64,000 nucleotides of DNA from positions 744,001-808,000 of the forward strand of contig JBCAML010000003.1 in the NCBI GenBank assembly GCA_038503075.1. The letters are read 5' to 3'. Shown here piece by piece: positions 1 to 13,846 of the stretch; position 1 is the stretch's first letter; each line of letters starts with the position of its first letter. Made by a program: the position numbers and the translations under genes. The notes below the pieces were generated by a model. That model was not told where the DNA came from and did no database searches. It saw nothing but the letters and a program-made list of their open reading frames with translations. Origin of the DNA: Gyromitra esculenta (lineage: Eukaryota; Ascomycota; Pezizomycetes; Pezizales; Discinaceae).

Positions 1-2083
1 GAGCTACGTATAGGGGAGATCCTACAAGTCACTGTCAGATTTTAGTTTCTGGGAAGCGTGCAACGTGAAAAAGTTCCCCTACAGGTACATGTACCCCTTA
101 GGATGTGCATCGCTTTGTATGGATTTCCTTAGTGGATCTTTGGTAGGCGGGTAGGCCCGGAGCTTCTTCGGGATAGAACGGGAGGAAACCTGGAGAGAGT
201 TTCATTTCCCTTTCGCATACCCGCAGTATGGTAGGAGGATGCCGGGCCCTGGAATTTGGTTATACGAAAAACTGAGTAGAAATTGAGTAACGTACTTTCA
301 TGGATCTGACTTAGGCTGGTTTAGAAATGCTCTGAAGTCGGCTTAGACACGCCACTTGATCTCCGAGAGATTCCTTCGCAGGCTAGTGGTGAGTTTAATA
401 CCCCAGTACAACGCTACCCAGTTTTCCGAGTTTTTACGGTATACTGCATGTAAATATTAAGGGGATAAATCTCAAATTGATTAAGGGGTTTCTCTATATC
501 GTTCACATATCATCTTTCTGAAATGCTGTAGTCCTTCAGATGTCCAAGCAAAGATTACAGGGATCAATCCATTTAGACAGTTACATGTATTTCCCCACTA
601 TGAAATCAGGAGATACTGTGCTAAAAACTGCTTTGAGAGAGACTGGATATAGTTCTCGTGCTTTAATTAGTCCAGATTCTGCCAGCGGTTCGAAAGGAGA
701 GACATTTGTATAGCTGTATGTTGTCACGATTTCCCGACACAAGTCTTTAGTTTGGGAGCGACTTTTAGATTTTGCTGAATGAAGTATTTAATTATTTAAT
801 ATCGTTAAGCATTTTGGAGCAAGCATGTAGGTATCCGCAGATAGCCCTGGCTACGAAAACTTTGTTTCAGGGTTGCCGAGCGCTAGGTTTTCGCAGTTAA
901 ACCCTTTGTATGTGGGGTTTCTTGGGTAGCCCATACAGATACCCGTTTCCTTCGTGAACTGCAGCACAACTACATGTACGTACTTACATGTACTCATACA
1001 TTGTATTGCGGGACGAACCGGAAACGTGCAAAAGTTCTTGGGGGCTCCGCCCCTATTAGCCTAATGATCGAAACCGGATCAGATCCATGCGAGTGTGGGG
1101 AAAGCCATCTCGGCCATCGAGCTCATGTCCCAAATTCCGGGGAACGACCAACATCAAGCTCAAAATTCGTACTTGGGATTTGCTTCGTAATGATCATCTC
1201 AAAATACTCGGGTGGTACGACACGGCCAGCTCGTGCAGAACCTTAACCTGGTCCTGGATAGTTGACAAATCATAAAGGCACCATCCGCCCGCGTGCTCGT
1301 ATCGCTACCCACGGTAACTGACGCCTCGAAGGCATTTGATGAGGATAACAGAAACCATACGATGCTTACATTTATTTATATTTTTTCTGTTAGCGCGGCC
1401 TACAAACTTAGTAGTGCTGGTAATATAAACCGGATCACGAGTAGAAGCATCACAAGGACGTTCCACATGCACGAAAAAACACAGCACCGGGAAGGGAGGT
1501 GAAATCGGTACATAATTCTCATGGATGCGGGAGTAAATTGGTAGTGCCACAGAGTTCGCAAAAGTAATACGGTAATCATCCTGACTTATTCTTGAATTTT
1601 CTAACAATATGTACCAAAAACACTCTACTCTCCGGTACTGTACTAGAAAATAGAGAGAGGAAAGCTGGTAAATTGATAAGATATTATTAGAGAGTCGCCT
1701 ACTGGAGTACAAAACAGCCGTTGCGATGAGTGACCAAACCAGGGGTTGTCTGCGTGACATTTGCGGGAGCGGCTGTTTCTGCACATGCTGGTGAATTATG
1801 TTGGATGGGCTTGTGCGAAAACATTAAATTCCTCGGCCCGGAAACTGCGCGCTTGATTCCAACACTACGCTAATAAAGAGCCTGAATGTCAAAGCTCACC
1901 CCTCCCCCGCATTTCTCAGCTTCTTTCCAACGAGTTATTTCCAACCTTTAGCCCACGCCACGCCATCTCCTGCAGCAAACTAGAGTTTTGTACGTAAGGC
2001 AGGGCAGAGAAGGCTAGAACCAGCCAACAGGAGCCACACGGCTGCTTGTTTTTCTAACCACAAGCTTCCCCACAGCTTCTTCA
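1..2083. other. Gene-free stretch upstream of the aminotransferase
   Basis: No reading frame here resembles a known protein, and no splice model joins the short frames into anything convincing. The palindrome TACATGTA occurs four times (86, 582, 971, 985), far more than expected by chance. The last ~200 bases are C/T-rich and are probably the promoter and 5' leader of the aminotransferase gene. The rest may be decayed repeat DNA, which cannot be shown from one copy. Confidence 0.5.
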
Positions 2084-3675
<1,592 letters not shown>

Positions 3676-4055
3676 TGTAGGTTTAAATATGTACTGCTAG
3701 TAGGATGACGTGATGAAGTTGCGTGGGTTTGGGGTGGGATGATGCATTGATTTAGATCTCTGTCTCAAAGTTTTTGTTTAAAGTTATCTTCGTCGATAGA
3801 ATATACTCCATGGTTTGGGGTTTCTGTGAATTATTTGCCAAGCATTTTTTGGAAGATCCAGTGTTGTACCCTATCTACTCGAGGTTTTGCAAAAGCCAAA
3901 TTACTGCCGAGTGACTGATGTTGATTCGCCATGTTTAGTTGCTTGGTAGTCAACCCTAACCCTTGTCATACACTTCCCACCCAAAGCTTGCCCAGAAAAC
4001 AGCACAACATCCTTATAGCAACGCGACATCACGAAACTTTTCACCACCAACAGCC
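3676..4055. other. Intergenic: aminotransferase 3' end and PRP17 promoter
   Basis: 380 bases between two same-strand genes. No conserved motif or frame stands out. The last ~100 bases are C/A-rich, as is common for fungal 5' leaders. Confidence 0.5.
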
Positions 4056-5900
4056 ATGTCGCTCCTCGTGGACTACGCCTCCAGTGAGGATGAGGGAGCC
4101 GGCTCCTCAACCTCAGCTGGTATCCCTAAGTTTACCTCTGCCACAAGAGTTGTGGCTGCCCCTGATGTCTCTTTAGAGGTTGAGTAAACACTCTCTTTAG
4201 TTCTTTCAATTCCGTGTGTTCAGTCAGCTAATACCCCAACAGGATCCTATGCAGCTCCGCCAGTCCCTTATAAAGCAAACAGATAAAAGAATCACGACGA
4301 ATATGACTTATGAGCAGCTTTCGGCGCCCATCGTTGGACCCTCGAATCCGTTTATCTCTGCCGATAGCGCCTCGCGGAAGCGCAAAAACGTCCTCACGGG
4401 TTACGCCGAAGAGTCGGCCATTTCGGACTCGACATTTCGGACGCAGCAACGAACATTCATCTCTTTAGGGTATGCGCAAGATCCGTCATTGTCAGCGGAC
4501 GGCAACACGTATGTTGGGAACCAGGAGAGTGTTGCTTTGCATGGTGGGAAGGATGTTGTGCAATTGAGGCCGTCAAAGCAGGAAACGGATGCGATTAAGA
4601 GGAAACGGACGAGTAAAGGGGATCCTTCGGTTATTGATGGTGAGAACGCGTATGTTGGTCCGTGGGCGAGGTATAATGCTTTGCCGGCGACACTATCGGA
4701 ATCGGAAGGGGACGATGAAGAGGAAGGTGAAGAAGAGTATGCAGCGCCCGCGTCAAATCCGATTATTGATAAGGCGGGTAAGGAATACCTGAACGTGAAT
4801 ACGGGCGGGGTCGGAGCGGAGACGACAGATTTCCATGGAAGTCAGCAATTCGATTACCAGGGGAGGACATATATGCATGTTCCGCAAGATCTGGATGTGG
4901 ACCTCAAGAAGGAGTTGGGGAGCTGGACAAATTATATTCCAAAGAAGCTGGTACATACGTGGAAGGGGCACACGAAGCCTATCACGGCGCTCAGATTTTT
5001 CCCGGGCGCTGGGCATTTGTTGCTGTCTAGCAGTAGCGACGCAAAAGTTAAGGTATGTTTTTGTAATTGTTTCCTTGTTATTGAGCATACTAACTGGTGC
5101 AGATCTGGGACGTTTACCACGATCGCGAGCTTCTTCGCACTTACAATGGCCATTCCAAGGCTGTTACCGACATAACTTTCAACAACGATGGCTCACAGTT
5201 CCTCACCGCCTCCTACGACCGTTATATGAAGCTCTGGGATACTGAGACTGGCAAATGTATTCACCGCTACACCACCGGCAAAATCCCACATGTAATTCGT
5301 TTCAACCCAGCGCCCAACCTTCATCACGAGTTCCTAGCAGGTATGTCCGATAAAAAGATCATCCAGTTCGACACCCGCACAGAAGAAGTCGTTCAAGAAT
5401 ACGACCATCATCTCGGCCCTGTCAACACCATCACTTTTGTCGACGAGAACCGCCGTTTCATTACCACCTCCGACGATAAGTCTCTGCGAGCCTGGGAATA
5501 CGGTATCCCGGTCCCCATCAAGTTCATCGCAGAGCCATACATGTACTCGATGGTCCGCGCATCCCTGCATCCTAGTGGGAAGTATGTCGCGTACCAGTCC
5601 GGAGACAATCAGGTTGTGGTCTATGCTGCAACGGATAAATTCCGCCAGAACAGGAAGAAGGTGTTCCGTGGCCATAATAACGCGGGCTATGCGATTGATG
5701 TGGATATTTCTCCTGATGGACAGTTCTTGATGAGCGGTGATTCGGGCGGGTTCTTATGTTTTTGGGATTGGAAAACCTGTAAAATGTATCACAAATTTCA
5801 GGCGAGCGATGGACCGGTTGTGGCGGCTCAGTGGCACCCACAGGAGACTAGCAAAGTGGCGAGTGCAGGACTAGATAATGTCATTAAATATTGGGATTAG
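4056..5900 (+). CDS. PRP17: Pre-mRNA-processing factor 17 (Prp17/Cdc40), WD40 protein
   Basis: A spliceosome component of the second catalytic step, in the nucleus. Exons 4056-4178, 4243-5052 and 5103-5900 give 576 residues, close to human CDC40 (~579). The start MSLLVDYASSEDE is typical of the family. The second exon carries the conserved N-terminal block (DPMQLRQSLIKQTDKR) and GYAEESAISDSTF. WD40 repeats run from about residue 285 to the end (for example SSSSDAKVKIWD, ASYDRYMKLWD) and the protein ends in NVIKYWD. Intron 2 has GTATGT at the 5' site and a TACTAAC branch site just before the acceptor. An acidic Glu/Asp run lies near residues 205-220. Identification is firm; the intron 1 boundary was chosen because it restores the family block. 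Confidence 0.96.
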
Positions 5901-6449
5901 GGTATTACTTTTGCGGTGGGGCTTTATTGGGTGGAATAAAATTGCGGATGAAGAGAATGTAATAGTAGTAAACATTAGAGATACTCGCGATTGTGGTAAT
6001 TCGGATTTTACGCCGATGCGAGTATTAAATTAGTAGGTGTGACGGAAGTCACCGCTTGAACACAACTACATGTATGCAGTCTAGGATATCTTAGGATCTC
6101 AAGCCATCCTGGTAACATGAGCTATCACTCGGTAGTGGTGAAATTGGGACGAGTAGCTTCCCCTCATATAATTTCAGACAGCTACTGCGGTCTTTCCACC
6201 TATTCTTGAAGAGAGTAACGCCACAGCAATAGCATAATTCTATTCCTATGGGCATCTGGAATATCTGTTGGATACATGTCAGTATGGTTCAAGCAGGTAA
6301 ACATAAAGTGCCAAGACACGCGGAGCATGATCGCCGCACTTATCGTTAGAGCTCTGCTTGTACAAACGTAACACCCACTTTGAATCGCAAGCTCCCCCAC
6401 CATCAGCCCTTAACCATCACCATCCATCACCACAATCCATCTCACAATC
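5901..6449. other. Intergenic between PRP17 and PRE1
   Basis: 549 bases. Holds the likely PRP17 poly(A) signal, one TACATGTA palindrome (6067-6074), and a C/A-rich leader (CCATCACC-type repeats) directly before the PRE1 start. No supported gene. Confidence 0.5.
5935..5940 (+). terminator. Putative PRP17 poly(A) signal AATAAA
   Basis: A canonical AATAAA lies 34 nt after the PRP17 stop codon. Fungal 3' ends often lack the exact hexamer, so this is supporting evidence only. Confidence 0.5.
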
Positions 6450-7409
6450 ATGTCCGTATCCTCTTCTCATCTTTCTTAATATCTGTAGAATTTAATGGAT
6501 TGCTAGTTGCTGACTACCATGTGTTCATCATTACAGGGAAGTACTCCTAGGTATCACCGGCAAAGACTTCGTTCTCATTGCGGCTTCCAAGGCTGCCATG
6601 CGCGGTGTTACAATCCTGAAAGAAGAGGATGATAAAACCCGTGTTTTGAACCCACATACGTTGATGGCGTTTTCTGGAGAGGCTGGAGATACCGGTTAGC
6701 CCCACATTTACCCCTCCGTTGGCTTGACTGCAGCACCGTCGGGTCAGTCGGTAGAGAGAATGTTCAGAGAGTTGGGGCTGATATGGGGGTTAATGTAGTC
6801 CAGTTTGCGGAGTACATCCAAGCGAATGTCCAACTGTATGGGATGAGAAACAACTCGAAGTGGCAGCTTTCACCGAGTGCTGTAGCGAGCTTCGTTCGAC
6901 GAGAGTTGGCAAAGAGTTTAAGAAGTAGGGTATGGAGAAATCACCCTATCGGATCGAGATTTCTATCGCCTTGGCCATCTCTTGTCATTGCTGGGTTTTT
7001 GTGGATGGTTGCTGATCCGTGTTTGGATAGAAACCGTACTACGTTAACCTTCTCATCGGTGGCTTTGACACCAACACCAACGAACCCTCACTGTACTGGC
7101 TAGACTACCTGGCGGCATCAGCGAAGACACCCTACTCAGCACACGGATATGCGCAGTATTACTGCCTATCTATTCTCGATAAGCATCACAACCCCAACAT
7201 CTCTCTTGAGGAAGGCCAAAAGCTGTTAAGGATGTGTCACGAAGAGGTTCGTTACTTTTAACCCCCATCTGGTGGCAGAATTCTTGTGTGCAAGGTGATG
7301 CTAATATATTTTTGATGATTTGCAGTTGGTCAAAAGGTTACCCATAGACTACAAAGGTTTGACGGTTAAGGTCATAACTGCGGATGGTGTGAAGGAACTC
7401 GAGCTTTAA
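6450..7409 (+). CDS. PRE1: 20S proteasome subunit beta-4 (Pre1/PSMB2)
   Basis: A non-catalytic beta subunit of the 20S core. Model: 6450-6451, 6537-6694, 6799-6929, 7031-7246, 7326-7409, giving 196 residues (yeast Pre1 is 198). Conserved stretches are [52 protein letters not shown] and [17 protein letters not shown]. The protein lacks an N-terminal catalytic Thr, as expected for beta-4. The only way I find to attach a Met to EVLLG is to split the start codon: AT at 6450-6451, then an intron (weak donor GTCCGT, acceptor ACAG), then G. Using the stronger-looking GTATCC donor after ATGTCC shifts the frame. The insert NSKW before QLSPSAV is slightly longer than usual. Confidence 0.93.
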
Positions 7410-7780
7410 GTTGGGTCTGTGGTGGATTCTTATGAAATTTGATTCCTAGTTGTAAAAAAACTACAATAAAGAGGACTGCATTACCGTCTATGGAATTCAA
7501 GAGCGTGCCAGATTTGCTTCCAGACTAATGATCGCTTCCACAATAAGAGGAATTGATAAGCTAATATCTTTTTCAATAAACGTGCCAATACATGGTCCAT
7601 TTTAACTTCTCATTATCTTGCTGTTAAATATCTAACGGACCATGCGTGGTATGTTTATTTCACCCGAATAACTACAAGAAGGAGGATAAAGCATGCAAAG
7701 CTAGAAACTATAAGGGAGAGAATAACAAAAGAAAAAGGAAGGCGATCACAGCTTCTCTATTACCATGCTACAACCCTCAA
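7410..7780. other. Convergent intergenic region between PRE1 and LSC1
   Basis: 371 bases between the 3' ends of two convergent genes. Contains the PRE1 poly(A) signal candidate and A-rich tracts. No gene. Confidence 0.5.
7465..7470 (+). terminator. Putative PRE1 poly(A) signal AATAAA
   Basis: AATAAA 55 nt after the PRE1 stop codon, preceded by an A7 run. Confidence 0.45.
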
Positions 7781-9205
7781 TCACAAGAGATCACGCTTCA
7801 CAAACTGCTCATATAGTGTCTTTCCAAGCTTCGCCGGGCTTCTCTCGACAATCGCACCCGCAGACTCGAGTGCCGCGATCTTAGACTCAGCACCACCCTT
7901 GCCGCCAGACACGATGGCGCCGGCGTGGCCCATACGTCTGCCAGGAGGGGCGGTAATACCGGCGATAAAGGAAACGATCGGCTTGTTTTTAGGATTATTA
8001 CTAGTGATGTATTCTGCAGCGTCTTCCTCAGCGGAACCACCAATTTCGCCAATCATGATGATACCTATAATGTGCGTTTTTGTCAGTAAGTGTGTTTACT
8101 CCGAGAGGTTTAATTGTGACGGTTACCGTCTGTTCCTTCGTCGTTCAAGAACACGGACAAAGCATCGATGAAGGAGGTTCCTGAGAACGGGTCTCCACCA
8201 ATACCGACGACCAAGCTCTGGCCGAGCCCAACCTGCGTGGTCTGGTTGACGGCTTCATAGGTAAGGGTTCCGGAGCGGGAAACGATTCCGATGCGGCCGC
8301 GCTTGTGGATGAAGCCAGGCATGATGCCGATTTTGCATTGGCTAGGCGACTATTCGTAGAAGAAGACCATTAACCATATAGAAGATTTGGGGTGTACATT
8401 TGAGATGACTTACGATAATTCCGGGACAGTTAGGTCCAACCAATCTGGTCTTGTTCTGGGTCTTTAGGATATCGACGACACGAACCATGTCGTTTTGGGG
8501 GATTCCTTCTGTGATACAGACGACTAGGCCAATCTCAGCTGCGATGGCCTCCTCGATAGAGGCTGCAGCAACTGATGGGGGGACGAAGATAGCACTGTAC
8601 TAGTATTAGCTATTTTATATTTATCCTAGGCTCCATCTATATTTTTTTTACGAAATGTTCTCCTCCTTTGGGAGTTTGGGATAATGGTGAAGTAGTACCT
8701 AGCATCCGCTGTAGAAAAAATTACCCCCATTTAGCTCCCATGTATCTCATAGGTAGTCTTATTAAAGCATTACTTACCTCCAACTGACTTTACTGCCTCA
8801 CTGACGGAGCCAAACACCGGGCGATCCAAGTGAGTAGTTCCAGCCTTTTTGGGATTGATTCCACCAACAACTTTTGTGCCGTACTCGATGGCCTGTCGGG
8901 CATGAAAGCTATTCCGTATATACCATTAATATAGCCACCCCTTTTCACAAGCTCTTTCAACAAGGCAAGATTATTTAAACGTACGTTCCCTGCTTTCCGG
9001 TGAAGCCTAGAAATTTCGCGATTTCGTTAATACTGTGATTATGATAAGCCGGAGGTGGGGGAGGGGGGTAAAACAGACCCTGGAATATCACTTTTGTATC
9101 GGCATTGATGAGGAGGTTCTTTGCGGTAGAGGCATAGCCAGAGGTGGCATATCCGCGGGCACCGGCGCTCAGCGCAGAGGAGGAGAAGCGCTTCAAAGCG
9201 AGCAT
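7781..9205 (-). CDS. LSC1: Succinyl-CoA ligase alpha subunit, mitochondrial
   Basis: TCA-cycle enzyme: succinyl-CoA + NDP + Pi to succinate + CoA + NTP, in the mitochondrial matrix with the beta subunit. Seven exons (high to low): 9205-9079, 9006-8985, 8908-8778, 8708-8699, 8594-8414, 8349-8127, 8064-7781, giving 325 residues. The N-terminus [20 protein letters not shown] looks like a mitochondrial presequence. CoA-binding motif [19 protein letters not shown], later [10 protein letters not shown], and the phosphohistidine motif [13 protein letters not shown] are present. Exons 2 (22 nt) and 4 (10 nt) are microexons, needed to restore the conserved GFTGKQGT and [13 protein letters not shown]. 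It is divergent from the SF3B1 gene. Confidence 0.95.
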
Positions 9206-9958
9206 TTTCGAGAAGGATGAGGGGTGTATAGTGGGGTCTTTCGGTGGTGCTTATTGAGATCTGCTATGGTTGAGGGTTCCCCAAGGTCGGGATGTGGAAA
9301 TCGCTCTTGGCGCTTCGAGGGTGTGCCGATATTCGCCGAGATAGAAAAACTGGGGACCGTGGATATACATATAACCGAAGGGAAATAGCTCAGGTGGAGG
9401 CTGTGTTTTACTGTTTATGTCTTTACGAAGATACTAGGCTTTTACTCGATTATTCAGGCGATCTATCCCGCTTGAAAGAACTCAAGAAGCGAAGGTGACC
9501 TTTATGTAGGAGACTATTAACGTAAACGCAGGTTGGTCCCTAGTTTTCTACCGTGCCTGTGCTTGGTAAAATGCGATAGTCTTGATAATAATAACTGGCA
9601 GATAGCACAGCTCAAGAGATAAGGCATCCCATGTGAACAGCTCCAGCCCTGTCCTCCCATCTCCTCGGACCTGGCTGTGATGATGGTTGACGACACTGGA
9701 GGTTGGAGAAGAACGTTGTTCTTGGTGGCCGGGTAATCGAGTTCTCTGGGAGGCGACCGTTTTCAACCAAACATTGAAGTGCTGTGCGTGAGCAAGTCTA
9801 TACCTACTTCTACCTCCCCCAGACCACAACCCAACGTCGAAGCATCGCGAAATCGCCAAGAATAGCTTTCGACCCCCTTTAACTTCGTCATTCTTTTACC
9901 CTTAATTCCTGCTTCTTGAGTTCCGTCTTTCTCTCTTTCTTTCCCGCTCTTATTTCCT
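9206..9958. other. Shared divergent promoter region of LSC1 and SF3B1
   Basis: 753 bases between two divergent start codons, so it must hold both promoters. The SF3B1-proximal 60 bases are strongly pyrimidine-rich (TTCTTGAGTTCCGTCTTTCT-like), typical of fungal leaders. The small frames here (for example 9292-9498) look like chance. Confidence 0.6.
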
Positions 9959-12900
9959 ATGGCCGACGGTAAGTGTGTCCATATCTCCCTTAACGCGCTC
10001 GTTGCTGACATAAGTGTTCTAACAGCGGATTTTGACGAGATTCGCCGCCTCCAGGCTGAGCGCAACGCGGCAAAGGCTGAAAAACCTGGGTCGAAAACTT
10101 TCGATCCTGCCTCACAGCGCGAGTCTTCGAAGCAATCACTCACAGAAACTTTTGACACGACCCTTTACGATCGCGCTGGTACCGACAAATTTGCTGGATA
10201 CGCCACCTCCATCCCAATAAATGAAGATGACGATGACGTGGAAATGGCAGGTGGTGACGGGACGCGAAGACTAATAGGACAATATACTGCTTCTAGAGAG
10301 CTCTTGAACGAGTTTGCGGGCGCTGGCGATGACGACACCGACCTTATGGCCTCGAAGGCAAAGGGTGCTCAGATTGCTGATAGGGAGACCGACTATCAGA
10401 AGCGGAGATTCCAGAGGCAGCTGACCCCGACACGAAAGGACGCGTTTAAAGAAGATGGCGAGGGTCGGAGCTACAGGGAGGTTATGCAAGAGAAGGAAAT
10501 TGAGAGGGAAGAGGAAAGGGTAAGGAGGAAAATCGAGGAGGCAATGAAGAACGAAAAAGAAAACGGAGGTGACAGGATGGAAGGGGTCGAGTATAGGGCG
10601 ATTTTGAAAGATGAATCTGATAAGGAGGCTACTATGGATGGAACTAGAAAACGAGTATGTGCTATTTTCCCGTGTCCTTACATTGCCTTTTTTCCATAGC
10701 CCACTAACAGTTTTACAGAAGAAGAGATGGGATGTAGCGGGAGATGAAAGTGCTGTTGAGATTAAGGAAGAAGATTCCAAAAAGCCTCGGGCAAGTAGAT
10801 GGGACATTGCAGCTGCCCCAGATGCGACACCAGTGGTAAAGCGCTCTCGATGGGATCAAGCTCCTTCTCTCACTTCTGCTACCCCCGTCGGAAATCAGGG
10901 ACTTGTGACTCCTATGCACCCATCTGTTTCTGCTACCCCTGTTCCTCACATGCCTCTTACTTTTGGACATGGAGACAGGAATGCGCCTCTATCCGATGAA
11001 GAGCTCGATGAGATGTTACCCAGCGAGGGATACAAGATCCTTGATCCGCCACCCGGATATGCCCCTATTCGTACACCAGCGAGGAAGCTTATGTCCACCC
11101 CAGCTCCTATGAACTCTACAGGTATCGGAGGCTTCATGATGCAGGAACCTGAGAATGCCAGGTCCCTCGGGAAGCAGATGCCCGCTGATATCCCAGGAGT
11201 GGGAGATCTCCAATTCTTCAAACCAGAAGATATGGCTTACTTCGGGAAGCTAGTCGATGGTGGTGACGAGAATGCTATGACTGTCGAAGAGCTGAAAGAA
11301 CGAAAGATTATGCGTCTTCTTCTCAAAGTCAAGAACGGAACACCTCCCATGCGCAAGACCGCTCTCCGCCAGCTCACTGATAACGCTCGTCAATTCGGTG
11401 CTGGCCCGCTCTTCAACCAAATCTTGCCTTTGCTCATGGAGAAAACTCTTGAAGACCAGGAACGACATTTGTTGGTGAAGGTCATTGATCGTATCCTTTA
11501 TAAGTTGGATGATCTTGTTAGGCCGTACGTGCATAAAATCTTGGTCGTCATTGAGCCACTTCTGATTGATCAGGATTACTATGCGCGTGTTGAGGGCCGT
11601 GAGATCATTAGCAATCTGTCAAAGGCTGCTGGTCTAGCGCACATGATCTCAACCATGCGTCCAGATATCGATCACGTCGACGAGTATGTGCGAAACACTA
11701 CCGCTAGGGCGTTCGCTGTTGTGGCATCGGCACTTGGAATTCCTGCGTTGTTGCCGTTCCTGAGAGCCGTTTGTAGGTCCAAGAAAAGTTGGCAGGCCAG
11801 ACACACAGGTGTTAAAATTGTGCAGCAGATTCCTATCCTCATGGGATGTGCTATCCTGCCTCACTTGAAAGGATTGGTGGATTGTATTGGTCCCAACTTG
11901 GAAGATGAACAGGCTAAGGTCCGTACAGTCACTAGTTTGGCCATCGCGGCATTAGCAGAAGCAGCAAGCCCGTATGGTATCGAAAGCTTCGATACCATCT
12001 TGAATCCTCTCTGGACTGGAGCCAAGAAGCAGCGAGGAAAAGGTTTGGCAGGTTTCTTAAAGGCTGTTGGATACATCATCCCGCTCATGGACGAGGAGTA
12101 TGCAAACTACTACACTTCCGAGGTGATGGAGATCTTGCTGCGGGAGTTCCAGAGTCCCGACGAGGAGATGAAGAAGGTTGTCTTGAAAGTTGTGAGTCAA
12201 TGTGCTGGAACCGAGGGTGTGACTGCAGCATATCTCAAAGAGAACGTACTGCCTGAATTCTTCAAGGCCTTTTGGGTCCGACGTATGGCACTTGACAAAA
12301 GAAACTATCGCCAGGTTGTGGAGACTACCGTTGACTTGGCCCAGAAAGTTGGGTGTGGGGAGATCATCGAGCGGATCGTCGACCATCTCAAGGACGAAAG
12401 CGAACCGTACCGTAAAATGACTCTGGAGAGTGTTGAGAAAGTTATCGCATCTCTCGGAGCCGCGGATATTGGTGAACGTCTGGAAGAGAGATTGGTAGAT
12501 GGTGTTTTGTTTGCTTTCCAGGAGCAGACGATGGAAGACGTGGTTATGCTTAATGGATTCGGAACGGTTGTCAATGCCCTTGGGACAAGATGCAAGCCGT
12601 ATCTGCCCCAGATTGTGAGCACAATTCTCTGGAGGCTGAATAATAAGAGCTCTGCTGTCAGACAACAAAGTGCAGATTTGATTTCGAGGATTGCGGTTGT
12701 GATGGTACGTCACCCCATCTGGTTTTCTGTCTTTTTGGCACAGAACCCTTACTGACCCGGGCTACGATAGAAACAATGCGGAGAAGATGCTTTGATGGGG
12801 AAACTTGGTGTTGTTCTCTACGAGTACCTTGGGGAGGAATATCCCGAGGTCTTGGGTTCTATTCTTGGTGCACTGAGGTCCATTGTCACTGTCGTTGGTA

Positions 12901-13846
12901 TCAATAGCATGCAACCACCAATCAAAGACTTACTTCCTCGATTGACACCCATTCTGAGAAACAGGCACGAGAAAGTGCAGGAGAACACAATTGATTTGGT
13001 GGGCAGAATTGCGGATAGAGGCGCCGAGTTTGTGAGCGCGAGAGAATGGATGAGGATTTGTTTTGAGTTGCTAGATATGTTGAAGGCGCATAAAAAGGGA
13101 ATCAGAAGAGCTGCGAATAACACGTTTGGTAAGCAATCGTATTTTTCACAAGACAAATGCAGTATACTAATTTCATCACCTTAGGTTTCATTGCCAAAGC
13201 TATCGGTCCCCAGGATGTCCTTGCGACTCTACTTAACAACTTGAGGGTCCAGGAACGTCAATCTCGTGTCTGTACTGCCGTTGCCATCGGTATCGTGGCG
13301 GAAACCTGTGCTCCATTCACAGTCCTCCCTGCACTAATGAACGAATATCGTGTTCCTGAGCTCAACGTTCAGAACGGTGTCCTAAAATCTCTGTCTTTCC
13401 TCTTCGAGTATATCGGCGAGATGGCTAAAGATTATGTCTACGCCGTGACTCCTCTTCTCGAAGACGCCCTGATCGACCGTGACCAAGTGCATCGACAGAC
13501 CGCTGCCTCGGTTGTTAAGCACGTTGCTCTCGGTGTTGTTGGGTTGGGATGCGAGGATGCGATGATGCATTTGCTGAATCTACTCTACCCAAATATGTTT
13601 GAGACGTCACCTCATGTTATTGACAGAATCATTGAGGCCATTGATGCGATTAGAATGGCTATTGGACCTGGACTGGTGATGAATTACGTCTGGGCAGGAC
13701 TGTTCCATCCAGCGAGGAAGGTGAGGACGCCGTACTGGAGACTGTATAATAATGCGTATGTCCAGAGCGCAGACTGTCTGGTGCCGTTCTACCCAAACCT
13801 AGACGAGGAAAAGTTGTTGAGACATGAGCTGTCGATTGTTATTTAA
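9959..13846 (+). CDS. HSH155: Splicing factor 3B subunit 1 (SF3B1/Prp10/Hsh155)
   Basis: HEAT-repeat scaffold of the U2 snRNP SF3b complex that clamps the U2-branch-site duplex. Exons 9959-9968, 10026-10654, 10719-12704, 12771-13128 and 13185-13846 give 1214 residues (fission yeast Prp10 is about 1200). The first exon is only 10 nt. The N-terminal region carries three RWD motifs (KKRWD, ASRWD, RSRWD; about residues 214-260), like the U2AF-ligand motifs of human SF3B1. The HEAT region is highly conserved; residues equivalent to human R625 ([10 protein letters not shown]), H662/K666 ([11 protein letters not shown]) and K700 (EQAKVRTV, K613 here) are all wild type. The last intron has a TACTAAT branch site. 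Identification is certain. Confidence 0.98.

Noticed and set aside
1305..1784. 159-codon minus-strand frame
   Set aside because: Composition looks random, there are no family motifs and no supporting splice context.
12057..12713. 218-codon frame antisense to SF3B1
   Set aside because: A shadow of the highly conserved SF3B1 exon on the other strand.
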